64,000 nt of DNA from Stutzerimonas stutzeri (GTDB lineage Bacteria; Pseudomonadota; Gammaproteobacteria; Pseudomonadales; Pseudomonadaceae): the NCBI RefSeq assembly GCF_024448895.1, contig NZ_JAMOIC010000005.1, forward strand, positions 265,337 through 329,336, written 5' to 3'. Under the pieces are notes generated by a model that saw only the letters and a list, made by a program, of their open reading frames with translations, had not been told where the DNA came from and did not search any database. A program made the position numbers and the translations under genes. Positions 8,865 through 16,410 of the stretch are shown piece after piece. How positions within the stretch are numbered: position 1 is the first letter of the stretch; each line of letters starts with the position of its first letter.

Positions 8865-10207
8865 AGGCCGTATTGCTTACGTTTCCGATAGAGCGTCGAG
8901 GCGTCAATGCCGAGGATTCGGGCGGCCTGCTCAAGGGTGTCGCTGGTGCTCAAGACGCCGGAAATATGCACTTTTTCCAACTCTTCCAGACTTAGCGCCT
9001 CACCGATACGCGGGGCGTTGCTGATGCTGTGATCGGCCAGTCCCAGGTGAGTAACCTCGATCATCGGTTGCGGACAGATGATGCTGGCGCGTTCCACAAC
9101 GTTGCGCAGCTCACGCACGTTGCCAGGCCAGCGGTAGGCTTTGAGCGCTGCGATGGCGTTATCACTGAACCCGCGCGCAGGGCGACCATAGCTTTTAACG
9201 AAGAAAGCCAGGAATCGCTCGGCCAGGGTCAGTACATCTTCCGGCCGCTCGCGCATGGGGGGCAGGTTGAGGGTGATGACGTTCAGGCGATAGAGCAGGT
9301 CTTCGCGGAATTTTCCTTCGCGGACCATTTCCTCAAGGTTCAGGTTGGTCGCCGCAAGGATGCGCACATCCGCCCGGCGCGTGACCGGGTCACCGACGCG
9401 CTCGTATTCCTTGTCCTGAATGAAGCGCAGCAGCTTTGGCTGCAATGCCATGGGAAAGTCGCCGATCTCGTCGAGAAACAGCGTACCGCCATCAGCCTGG
9501 TTAACGCGCCCCAGGGTGCTTTCGGTGGCCCCGGTGAAGGCACCACGGTTGTGCCCGAAGAGCTCGCTTTCCATCAGGTCTGCCGACAGCGAAGGACAGT
9601 TGATGGTGATGAACGCCTTCTTCGCGCGACGGCTCCAGTTGTGGATGGCGCGTGATAGTTCGCCCTTACCCGTTCCCGATTCGCCGAGGATCAGGATATT
9701 GGCATCGGTATCGGCTACCTGCCGTGCAGTCTCGAGCACGTTCATCATGGCCGGACTATGGGAGCCGAGGGCATCGCTGCGCTTCTGCACTTCGCCTTCC
9801 AATGCTTCCAGTCGGGCGGCCATCTGGCGCACTTCCAGTTGCTTGGCGGCCGACAGGCGCAATTGCTCGGGGCTGCATGGCTTGACCAGATAATCCGCCG
9901 CACCGGCCTGCATTGCATCCACCGCTGTATCCACGGCCGAGTGAGCCGTGACGATCACGACGCGCATCCAGGGCGCCAGGACGCGCATCTGTTGCAACAC
10001 GTCGAGCCCATTGTCCTCACCGAGGCGCAAGTCGAGGAAACACAGATCGAATACCTGGCGTTGCAGGATCGCTTCGGCCTGCGAGGCGCTGGCCGCAGTG
10101 ACCACCGTATAGCCACGGTCCTCCAGGCAGTAGCGGAAGGTACGCAGGATCGCGGCCTCGTCATCTACCAGGAGAATGCGGCCACCGGCGTCGGTCGTTT
10201 GATCCAT
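8861..10207 (-). CDS. algB: NtrC-family response regulator AlgB
   Basis: A 448-residue sigma-54 enhancer-binding-type regulator. The receiver domain is at about 10-125 with Asp59 as phospho-acceptor and KPCSPEQL after the conserved Lys. The AAA+ domain is at about 145-375 with Walker A GESGTGKG, the sigma-54 contact loop GAFTGA, Walker B GGTLFLDEIGDF and R-fingers. A Fis-type helix-turn-helix ends the protein (ASTLYRKRKQYGL). The start at 10207 has GGAG six bases upstream; the longer frame to 10273 lacks support. AlgB controls alginate genes in P. aeruginosa. Two sigma-54 promoters lie on the opposite strand just beyond it. Confidence 0.94.
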   Translation of the reverse strand: MDQTTDAGGRILLVDDEAAILRTFRYCLEDRGYTVVTAASASQAEAILQRQVFDLCFLDLRLGEDNGLDVLQQMRVLAPWMRVVIVTAHSAVDTAVDAMQAGAADYLVKPCSPEQLRLSAAKQLEVRQMAARLEALEGEVQKRSDALGSHSPAMMNVLETARQVADTDANILILGESGTGKGELSRAIHNWSRRAKKAFITINCPSLSADLMESELFGHNRGAFTGATESTLGRVNQADGGTLFLDEIGDFPMALQPKLLRFIQDKEYERVGDPVTRRADVRILAATNLNLEEMVREGKFREDLLYRLNVITLNLPPMRERPEDVLTLAERFLAFFVKSYGRPARGFSDNAIAALKAYRWPGNVRELRNVVERASIICPQPMIEVTHLGLADHSISNAPRIGEALSLEELEKVHISGVLSTSDTLEQAARILGIDASTLYRKRKQYGL

Positions 10208-10432
10208 GAAGGCTCCATCAGGCAAAGGCGTTTTAGATGTTTGGCGAGTGAGTCGAGATCGGTCTCGGCACATCGGCGCTGAGATGAGTATGCGCCAGCG
10301 CCTGCATTAGTCTACGCAAAGCCTTGCAAGTTGCACGGTCTGTAAGCGGCTTTCCCGCACCATGCAATCACATGGCAAGCGGAGCGGCCACTCAAGTGTT
10401 TGAAAGATAACGCATGAGGCGGATCCGGGCGC

Positions 10433-10447
10433 TGGCATGGGGCTTGC
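10433..10447 (+). promoter_or_regulatory. Sigma-54 promoter upstream of the DUF2383 gene
   Basis: TGGCATGGGGCTTGC matches the -24/-12 consensus (TGGCAC-N5-TTGC), with GG and GC exactly ten bases apart. It ends 69 bases before the ATG at 10517. The rest of the 309-base algB/DUF2383 gap (10208-10516) holds no gene. It has GCA-rich short repeats around 10320-10380 that could be activator sites, but I cannot define one. Confidence 0.8.
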
Positions 10448-10516
10448 GAATGTAGCAGAGCCAAACGCGCGAACCGCCGCTTCCCGGCGTATCGCATCTG
10501 CATTCCCGGAGGACCC

Positions 10517-10960
10517 ATGAACCAGAAAACGACTCATCTCAACGAGCTCATCGAGATCACCCGCGACGGACAGCATTTCTATCAACACGCTCTTGAGGTC
10601 GTGAAGGACGTCGAGCTGCAGCACCTATTCAGGGATATGGCGCAATCCAAGACCCACATCATCCAGGCGCTATCGGTGAAGGTTGCGGCTAATCAGGAGC
10701 AGCCGGCGCAAGGCGGCACCGCAACCGGCAAGCTGCGTGAAGTCTACGCCGACACCAAGGCACGGTTAGGTAACGCCGACGCCGTCTACATCGACCAGCT
10801 CGATCAGACCGAGGAGCGAATCCTCGCGGCGTTCGAAGATGCACTGAGCACGGCTGAGCCTGATGTAAGGGCATTGCTGGCGATCGAATTACCCAAAATC
10901 CGAGCCTGTCATGAGCGTATCCACAAGCTGAACCATGGTGGTGCCAAGCGTGGGGATTAG
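10517..10960 (+). CDS. DUF2383 (PA2169-type) four-helix protein
   Basis: A 147-residue soluble, all-helical protein of the DUF2383/PA2169 family, related in fold to ferritin-like bundles. LNELIEITRDGQHFYQHAL and a C-terminal CHERIHKL are characteristic. The family is often encoded with stress or stationary-phase genes; its biochemical role is not known to me. GGAGG lies seven bases before the ATG. The clear sigma-54 promoter upstream means expression should need RpoN and an activator. It is transcribed away from algB. Confidence 0.8.
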   Translation: MNQKTTHLNELIEITRDGQHFYQHALEVVKDVELQHLFRDMAQSKTHIIQALSVKVAANQEQPAQGGTATGKLREVYADTKARLGNADAVYIDQLDQTEERILAAFEDALSTAEPDVRALLAIELPKIRACHERIHKLNHGGAKRGD

Positions 10961-11075
10961 TCCGTCGTGCAAATCGCCCGGCGCAATTGCAGGCATCGTG
11001 CAATATAAATTGACGAAGCCACTGAAGGTAAATCGAACTTATTGATTTAAAAGGAAAAAATAGATACTCAGCAGC

Positions 11076-11090
11076 TGGCACGAGGCCTGC
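11076..11090 (+). promoter_or_regulatory. Second sigma-54 promoter, upstream of the 78-residue small protein
   Basis: TGGCACGAGGCCTGC has the invariant GG (11077-11078) and GC (11089-11090) at the canonical spacing. It lies 50 bases before the ATG at 11141. An AT-rich stretch at about 11030-11065 just upstream includes a near match to an IHF site on the minus strand (AATCAATAAGTTC), as is common at such promoters. Confidence 0.78.
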
Positions 11091-11140
11091 AACAGTACTG
11101 ACAAGACAGACATGCACTGCATGCTTAGAAGGAGTTGAGG

Positions 11141-11377
11141 ATGAATCGTCAGACACGTTTCTCACTGGTTGGCAAAGGGTTTCTTACCGCAGCTGTAGTC
11201 ACGCTGATCGTGGGCGCCGAGCAACCGATGTCGGAACCGCTCAGCCAGACACAGCACGAGTCAGCGGAACGAATCCGCATGTATGACGCTCAACCAGTAG
11301 GGATCGTGCAAACCGGGCCTACCCCGAAGACGATTGATTATGTGCAGGCGCGGTCTGAGCAACGTTGGGTTTTCTAG
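11141..11377 (+). CDS. Small hypothetical protein, probably secreted or membrane-anchored
   Basis: A 78-residue protein that I do not recognise. Residues 1-28 look like a signal peptide or single membrane anchor (basic start, then GKGFLTAAVVTLIVG). The remainder is polar and rich in Q, E and P. AGAAGGAG before the ATG at 11141 is a strong ribosome-binding site; a TTG two codons earlier is less likely. It follows a sigma-54 promoter and precedes the DUF1328 gene by 70 bases, so the two may share a transcript. Confidence 0.6.
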   Translation: MNRQTRFSLVGKGFLTAAVVTLIVGAEQPMSEPLSQTQHESAERIRMYDAQPVGIVQTGPTPKTIDYVQARSEQRWVF

Positions 11378-11447
11378 TGGTATATCCGCGAGCTGATGCA
11401 GCTATCGGTCCCGCTAAAGATGTCTTGAACCGAAGAGGAGTTACACC

Positions 11448-11618
11448 ATGCTGAGTTGGGCTATTACATTCCTGATCATTGCCATCATCGCTGCAGTTCT
11501 GGGCTTCGGTGGTATTGCTGGCACTGCGACCGGTATCGCGAAGATCCTGTTCGTCGTGTTCTTGGTGCTGTTCGTAGCATCGCTGATCTTTGGACGAGGC
11601 CGCGGTCCGCGCGTTTGA
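11448..11618 (+). CDS. DUF1328 family small membrane protein (YtjA-like)
   Basis: A 56-residue hydrophobic protein with two membrane helices (about 4-18 and 31-48) separated by the glycine-rich turn [11 protein letters not shown], ending in a basic GRGRGPR tail. This is the standard DUF1328/YtjA layout. Function is not established; members are frequently stress-induced. AGAGGAG precedes the ATG at a good distance. It is the last gene of the sigma-54-linked island. Confidence 0.85.
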   Translation: MLSWAITFLIIAIIAAVLGFGGIAGTATGIAKILFVVFLVLFVASLIFGRGRGPRV

Positions 11619-11628
11619 CGCTAGTGAT

Positions 11629-11646
11629 GCCGCCCGTGAGGGCGGC
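11629..11646 (+). terminator. Hairpin after the DUF1328 gene
   Basis: GCCGCCC and GGGCGGC form a perfect 7-bp stem with a GTGA loop, 10 bases after the stop. There is no T-run, so it may act in RNA stability or as a weak terminator. Confidence 0.45.
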
Positions 11647-11746
11647 TGCGACTTCATGGAAGCGACACGGACGGGACGCCATTATTCTAGGCTTTCGCCA
11701 CACGGCGGAGGCTTGCAGGACTGAGATGATTCGTTATCTACGAGTA

Positions 11747-11968
11747 CTCATCAGCCCCCAGTAGCGGGGGAGCCAAGGGGTCGGGACGCTCTGTTGAATG
11801 GAGCGACCTAGGGGTACATGGAGTACCTCCTTAGCGGACCGGGTTCGGCGAAAGCAACCGAAGGTGGGCTGTCCACCTTCGGTCTGCAGTCTTGATATGC
11901 ATCTCAGCTTTTCCCCTCCTTCTATATCTCCTGGGCTCGGTTATTCATCTCGCGCATCGAGATGTTTT
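11747..11968 (+). ncRNA. Candidate structured small RNA with GGA-loop hairpins
   Basis: The 462-base gap 11619-12080 has no credible gene but dense plus-strand structure. CCCCC/GGGGG flanks AGTAG near 11755-11770. GGTC...GCTC pairs with GAGC-GACC at about 11779-11810. GGTAC-ATGGA-GTACC (about 11813-11827) puts a GGA in the loop, and its GTACATGGA strongly resembles the CsrA/RsmA site. CCGAAGGTGG pairs with CCACCTTCGG at 11859-11883. A terminator hairpin ends at 11968. Five GGA triplets lie between 11765 and 11840. A possible promoter is TTGCAG (11713) with TATCTA (11735) at 16-bp spacing. I recognise no named family; an Rsm-type regulator-binding RNA is an inference. Confidence 0.35.
11946..11968 (+). 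terminator. Intrinsic terminator upstream of the nucleoside-recognition gene
   Basis: CATCTCG and CGAGATG form a perfect 7-bp stem with loop CGCAT, followed by TTTT. No plus-strand gene ends nearby (DUF1328 stops 328 bases earlier). This supports a separate transcript ending here or an attenuator for the gene at 12081. Confidence 0.6.
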
Positions 11969-12080
11969 CGCGTGTCGCCTGTCTGATTAGCCCCCTTATC
12001 CACCGACCGTTCCGGTCTGTTCGTGGCTGTTCTCCAGTTGCGCCGCTATCATCGCGCGCAGACTTTCATTGGAGAAAAAC

Positions 12081-13310
12081 ATGCTCAACGGCCTCTGGCT
12101 GGGCTTTTTCCTGGTCGCAGCGGTAGCTGCTCTGTCGCGCTGGCTGGTGGGCGGTGACCCCGCAGTGTTCGCCGCACTGGTCGAGAGCCTGTTCGCCATG
12201 GCCAAGCTGGCTGTGGAAATCATGATCGTGCTGTTCGGCACGCTTACTCTGTGGCTCGGTTTTCTGCGCATCGCTGAAAAGGCCGGCATGATCGAAAAGC
12301 TAGCGCGCCTGCTGGGTCCGCTGTTCAGCCGGTTAATGCCTGAAGTGCCCGCCGGGCATCCAGCGCTGGGACTGATCACGCTCAATTTCGCAGCCAACGG
12401 ACTGGGCCTCGACAATGCCGCTACGCCGATCGGCTTGAAGGCGATGCGGGCGCTGCAGGAGCTTAATCCCACGCCGCACATTGCCAGTAACGCTCAGATC
12501 CTTTTCCTGGTGCTCAACACTTCAGGCCTGACTCTGCTGCCAGTGACCATTTTCATGTATCGCGTGCAGCAAGGCGCAGAGGACCCCACGCTGGTTTTTT
12601 TGCCGATATTGCTGGCGACCAGCGCTTCGTCGCTGGCGGGGCTTCTTGCAGTCGCCCTGGTACAGCGCCTGCGATTCTGGGATCCGGTGGTACTCGCCTA
12701 TCTCCTGCCCGGTGCGCTGCTATTGGGTGGTTTCATGGCGCTGCTGGCGGGGCTTTCGGCCACTGCGCTTTCGTCGATGTCATCATTGCTCGGCAATCTC
12801 ACGCTGTTCGGCCTGATCATCGCCTTTCTGATCGTCGGGGCGCTGCGCAAGGTGCCGGTCTATGAAAGCTTCGTCGAAGGGGCCCAGGAAGGTTTCGACG
12901 TCGCCAAAAGTCTGCTTCCTTATCTGATCGCCATGCTGTGCGCCATTGGTGTGTTCCGCGCCTCCGGCGCGCTGGATTTCGGCCTGGACGGCATTCGCTG
13001 GCTGGTTGAGGTGCTTGGATGGGACACCCGTTTCGTCGATGCGCTGCCGACCGCGCTGGTCAAGCCTTTCTCGGGCAGTGCTGCGCGCGCGATGCTGATC
13101 GAGACCATGCAGGGCCAGGGTGTCGACAGCTTTCCAGCGTTGGTCGCGGCGACAGTGCAGGGCAGCACCGAGACGACCTTCTATGTGCTGGCCGTTTATT
13201 TTGGCGCGGTGGGGATCCAGCGTGCACGGCACGCGGTTGGATGCGCCCTGGCGGCAGACTTTGCCGGAATCATCGCCGCGATACTGGTGTGCTACTGGTT
13301 CTTTGGTTGA
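12081..13310 (+). CDS. Nucleoside-recognition (Gate) domain membrane protein, SpmA-SpmB fusion type
   Basis: A 409-residue polytopic protein made of two related halves, resembling Bacillus SpmA (about 1-190) and SpmB (about 210-409) joined in one chain. NFAANGLGLDNAATPIGLKAM marks the first half and ALVKPFSGSAARAM the second. The substrate is unknown; Gate-domain proteins include nucleoside transporters, and SpmA/B affect spore core dehydration, which is irrelevant in this organism. TTGGAGAAAAAC supplies a ribosome-binding site for the ATG at 12081; the TTG start at 12069 lies inside that site. It is monocistronic, with the convergent AbrB-like gene after it. Confidence 0.82.
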   Translation: MLNGLWLGFFLVAAVAALSRWLVGGDPAVFAALVESLFAMAKLAVEIMIVLFGTLTLWLGFLRIAEKAGMIEKLARLLGPLFSRLMPEVPAGHPALGLITLNFAANGLGLDNAATPIGLKAMRALQELNPTPHIASNAQILFLVLNTSGLTLLPVTIFMYRVQQGAEDPTLVFLPILLATSASSLAGLLAVALVQRLRFWDPVVLAYLLPGALLLGGFMALLAGLSATALSSMSSLLGNLTLFGLIIAFLIVGALRKVPVYESFVEGAQEGFDVAKSLLPYLIAMLCAIGVFRASGALDFGLDGIRWLVEVLGWDTRFVDALPTALVKPFSGSAARAMLIETMQGQGVDSFPALVAATVQGSTETTFYVLAVYFGAVGIQRARHAVGCALAADFAGIIAAILVCYWFFG

Positions 13311-13346
13311 AGCGATGCAGCCGAGCCACGGCCTTTCGGCAAAAAG

Positions 13347-13366
13347 AACCCGCCAGGCGGCGGGTT
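13347..13366 (-). terminator. Minus-strand terminator at the end of the tct operon
   Basis: AACCCGCC/GGCGGGTT forms an 8-bp stem with a 4-base loop. On the minus strand it is followed by CTTTTT, so it terminates the tctCBA-abrB transcript. It touches the AbrB-like stop codon. Confidence 0.8.
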
Positions 13367-14387
13367 AAAGAGTGGCTCGTTGCCAGAGCCGAAACAACGG
13401 CTCGGCTAGGAACATCACCATAAACAGCCGCAGCACCTGCAGCGCCGTTACCAGCGCCACGGACAGCTGTAACGCTTCGGCCGTCAGGCATAGCTCGGTG
13501 ATACCGCCGGGCATCATGCCAAGCATCAACGAGGTCTGATCGAGCGTAGCGGCCCAGCCCAGCATCTCGGCCAGGCCCGCTGCGGCGAGCATGGCCAATA
13601 GCGTGAACAGCAAAATTCTCAGCATGAAGCGCGGCGCGCTGCGAAAGAATGCTCGGTCGAAGTGGCAGCCCAGCGAACAGCCGATCAGCCACTGGCCAAG
13701 CTGGCCGATGCCTTCCGGCATTCCCAGATGAAGATCGAACAGTGCGCTGGCAGCAGCGCACACGGTCAACGGGCCGAGCATCCAGGGGTTTGGCTGACCG
13801 AGTCGTTTCCACAGCATTGCCAGCAACGCGCCAGCTGGCAGCAGCACGGCCAGCCATGGCCAGCTGACCGGTGCCGGTGCTGGTGCGTCAACCGGTGGCA
13901 GGCTCCAGGTGAACAGCGCAGGGATGATCAGCACCACCAGCAACAAACGCATGCTGTGTGCCGCCGCGACCATTGCCGGCTGAGCATCATGACGGTTGGC
14001 CAGGTTGACCATCTCGCTGGCGCCGCCCGGCATGCTGGAAAAGAACGCCGTGGCGCGATCCATGCCACTGCGTAGGAGAATGAAGATACCGATCAGGCTC
14101 AGCAGCAAGGTACCCAGCGCGCCGGCCAGGATCACACCGAAATGCTCGAGCACCTGCTGCAGAACTTCACTGGTGAAATGCAGGCCGATGGCACTGGCGA
14201 TCAACCACTGGCCGGTCTGCCGTCCGCGGGGGACTTCCTTGACCAGCCAGCCACTGCAGCGCACTGCAATGACCGCCAGCAGCGAACCAACCATCCAGGG
14301 CAGCGGCCAGTTCGCCAGGCTTGCCAACCAGCCGCCGAGAGCGCCGACCAGAGGCGTCGCCCACCATCCCGGAAGCTGGCGCGGCAT
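13365..14387 (-). CDS. AbrB family (duplicated domain) membrane protein
   Basis: A 340-residue membrane protein with about ten hydrophobic segments and two copies of the AbrB-type repeat (GALGGWLASLANWPLPWMVG early; PAGALLAMLWKRLGQPNPWMLGP later). Each repeat carries a motif of the form MPGG(A/I)(S/T)E (SMPGGASEM and MMPGGITEL). Family members are often annotated as putative ammonia monooxygenase, which is misleading; they look like transport or regulatory membrane proteins. It begins one base after the tctA stop and is surely cotranscribed with tctCBA, so a role in tricarboxylate uptake is likely but unproven. Confidence 0.8.
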   Translation of the reverse strand: MPRQLPGWWATPLVGALGGWLASLANWPLPWMVGSLLAVIAVRCSGWLVKEVPRGRQTGQWLIASAIGLHFTSEVLQQVLEHFGVILAGALGTLLLSLIGIFILLRSGMDRATAFFSSMPGGASEMVNLANRHDAQPAMVAAAHSMRLLLVVLIIPALFTWSLPPVDAPAPAPVSWPWLAVLLPAGALLAMLWKRLGQPNPWMLGPLTVCAAASALFDLHLGMPEGIGQLGQWLIGCSLGCHFDRAFFRSAPRFMLRILLFTLLAMLAAAGLAEMLGWAATLDQTSLMLGMMPGGITELCLTAEALQLSVALVTALQVLRLFMVMFLAEPLFRLWQRATL

Positions 14388-14388
14388 A

Positions 14389-15903
14389 TCAGGCCTGTGC
14401 TTCGTTCAACTTGGCGCGGCGACGCTGACGCCACCAGCGCAGACCCGGCATCGCCAGCATCAGCGCAGCCATGGCCCAGAGTATCAGCGTGATCGGGCTG
14501 CCCCAGAGAATGCCCAGCTCGCCCGCCGAGATCGACAGAGCGCGGCGCAGGTTGTCTTCCATCATCTCGCCAAGAACGAAGCCGAGAATCAGTGACGACA
14601 ACGGGAATTCCAGCTTGCGCAGCAGGTAACCGAACACCCCGAGGCCAACCATCAGCACCAGATCGAAGGTGGTGCTGTGCACCGAGTAGACGCCCACCAC
14701 GCTGATCGCGGTGATTGCCGGCACCAGCACCCAGTTGGGCACGCTGAGCATCTTGGAGAACAGCCCGACCAGCGGGATGTTCATTACCAGCAGGATGACG
14801 TTGCCGATGAACAGCGAGGCGATCAGGCCCCACACAACGTCGGGCTGCTGTTCGAACAACAGCGGGCCGGGCGTGATGTTGTACAGCGTCAGCGCGCCGA
14901 TCATTACCGCAGTGGTGCCCGAGCCCGGTACACCGAGGGTCAGCATGGGGATCAGCGAGCCGCAGGCAGAGGCGTTGTTGGCGGCTTCCGGAGCGGCCAG
15001 GCCACGCAGGTCGCCTTCGCCGAACTTACCGCTGTCGCCGGCCATGCGCTTTTCGCTCATGTAGGTCATGGCGCTTGCGATGGTCGCGCCGGCACCCGGC
15101 AGAGTACCGATGACGAAACCGGCCAGGGCGCTGCGCACCATGGTCCAGAAGGTGAAGCAGAACTCCTTGAAGTTGAACAGCAGACGTCCGCTGGCCTTGA
15201 CCGCTTTCTGCCCACTGTGGGTCTTTTCCAGCATCAGCAGGACTTCACTGACGCTGAAGAAGCCGATCACCACGATGACGAACTGAATGCCGTCCGACAG
15301 GCTGACGCTGCCAAAGGTGAAGCGGTAGACGCCAGTGGTCGAGTCCACGCCCACGGTGGCGAGCCCGAGGCCGATCAATGCAGCCATCAGGGTTTTCACC
15401 GGTTTATCGCCGACCATGCCGCCGAGGCAGGCAATGGCGAAAATCATCAGCACGAAGTACTCCGCGGGGCCGAATGCGACGGCCCACTTCGCCAGCAGCG
15501 GGGCGAACAGCACGACGCCGCAGGTGGCGATGATGCTGCCCATGAACGAACTGACCGCCGAGAGCGACAGCGCGATGCCCGCCTTGCCCTGACGCGCCAG
15601 CGGGTAGCCGTCCAGGGTGGTCATGACCGCTGCAGCGTCGCCGGGGACGTTGAGAAGAATCGCCGAGATGCGTCCGCCGTATTCGCAACCCAGATAGACC
15701 GCCGCCAGCAGAATCAGCGCCGTTTCCGGCGGCAGACCAAGCGCAAACGCCAGCGGCAACAGCAGGGCCACACCGTTGATCGGGCCGAGACCCGGCAGCA
15801 GGCCTACGATGGTGCCGACAAAGGCACCGAACAGCGCCACCAGCAGGTTAGTCGGTCGCGTCGCGACATCGAAGCCCTGCCACAAGAAATTCAAGGTTTC
15901 CAT
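14389..15903 (-). CDS. tctA: Tripartite tricarboxylate transporter, large permease TctA
   Basis: A 504-residue inner-membrane permease with about 12 helices, the channel subunit of the TTT system that imports citrate-like acids using an ion gradient. Family signatures are GLLPGLGPINGVALLLPL near residue 40 and LNVPGDAAAVMTTLDGYPLA near 85; both are glycine/proline-rich loops typical of TctA. It follows tctB by 2 bases and precedes the AbrB-like gene by 1 base. Substrate preference (citrate or another tricarboxylate) is inferred from the linked OpdH-type porin and TctDE pair. Confidence 0.93.
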   Translation of the reverse strand: METLNFLWQGFDVATRPTNLLVALFGAFVGTIVGLLPGLGPINGVALLLPLAFALGLPPETALILLAAVYLGCEYGGRISAILLNVPGDAAAVMTTLDGYPLARQGKAGIALSLSAVSSFMGSIIATCGVVLFAPLLAKWAVAFGPAEYFVLMIFAIACLGGMVGDKPVKTLMAALIGLGLATVGVDSTTGVYRFTFGSVSLSDGIQFVIVVIGFFSVSEVLLMLEKTHSGQKAVKASGRLLFNFKEFCFTFWTMVRSALAGFVIGTLPGAGATIASAMTYMSEKRMAGDSGKFGEGDLRGLAAPEAANNASACGSLIPMLTLGVPGSGTTAVMIGALTLYNITPGPLLFEQQPDVVWGLIASLFIGNVILLVMNIPLVGLFSKMLSVPNWVLVPAITAISVVGVYSVHSTTFDLVLMVGLGVFGYLLRKLEFPLSSLILGFVLGEMMEDNLRRALSISAGELGILWGSPITLILWAMAALMLAMPGLRWWRQRRRAKLNEAQA

Positions 15904-15905
15904 TT

Positions 15906-16349
15906 TCAGCTCTCCAGCAAGCGCAGCACGCCGAGCGGCAGTGGTACGTCAAGCGACAGGTCAAACAGGCCGTAGAGCAACACGCCCATCAGCACGCCAC
16001 TGATCAGACAGGGCACCAGGCGTCCGTTGAACAGCAGGCCCAGGGCGAACGTGGCCAGTGCAGTGGTGATCACGAAGCCGAGCACTTCGAACAGCAGCGA
16101 ATAAGCCAACAGCACCAGCACGCAGAGCGCGGCGCGTCGGGCCATCGTCCAGTCGAACGCCGGTGTCGGATCGCCGTGTGGTTTGCAGAGCAGCCAGAGT
16201 GCGCCGCAGGCCATGAGGAACAGCAGCAGTAGCGGGTAAGCGCGCGGGCCGACCGGGTCGTAGGCAAAGGGAGCCTCGAAACCCCAGGCGAGCAGTGCGA
16301 GGCCGGCGCAGGCGAGCAGCCACACCGCGGCAAAGACACGAACGTACAT
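15906..16349 (-). CDS. tctB: Tripartite tricarboxylate transporter, small permease TctB
   Basis: A 147-residue membrane protein with four predicted helices, the small permease partner of TctA. Its start MYVRVFAAVWLLACAGLALLAW is the first helix. TctB proteins diverge strongly in sequence, so the name depends on length, topology and position between tctC and tctA. A stable hairpin separates it from tctC. Confidence 0.88.
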   Translation of the reverse strand: MYVRVFAAVWLLACAGLALLAWGFEAPFAYDPVGPRAYPLLLLFLMACGALWLLCKPHGDPTPAFDWTMARRAALCVLVLLAYSLLFEVLGFVITTALATFALGLLFNGRLVPCLISGVLMGVLLYGLFDLSLDVPLPLGVLRLLES

Positions 16350-16368
16350 GGTGGTTACCTCGGGAGGG

Positions 16369-16404
16369 GCCCGCTACGGCGTACTTCTGGAAGCCGCAGC
16401 GGGC
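16369..16404 (-). terminator. Intercistronic hairpin between tctC and tctB
   Basis: GCCCGCT (16369-16375) pairs with AGCGGGC (16398-16404), extended by a GGC/GCC inner pair. There is no T-run. It is likely a partial terminator or 3'-end stabiliser that leaves more tctC than tctBA message, as often seen for binding-protein genes. Confidence 0.55.
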
Positions 16405-16410
16405 AGGGCG

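Noticed and set aside
14677-15975. A 432-codon open frame on the plus strand opposite tctA.
   Set aside because: It is antisense to a certain tctA, has low-complexity H/Q/R-rich translation and no ribosome-binding site. Such frames are expected in high-GC DNA.
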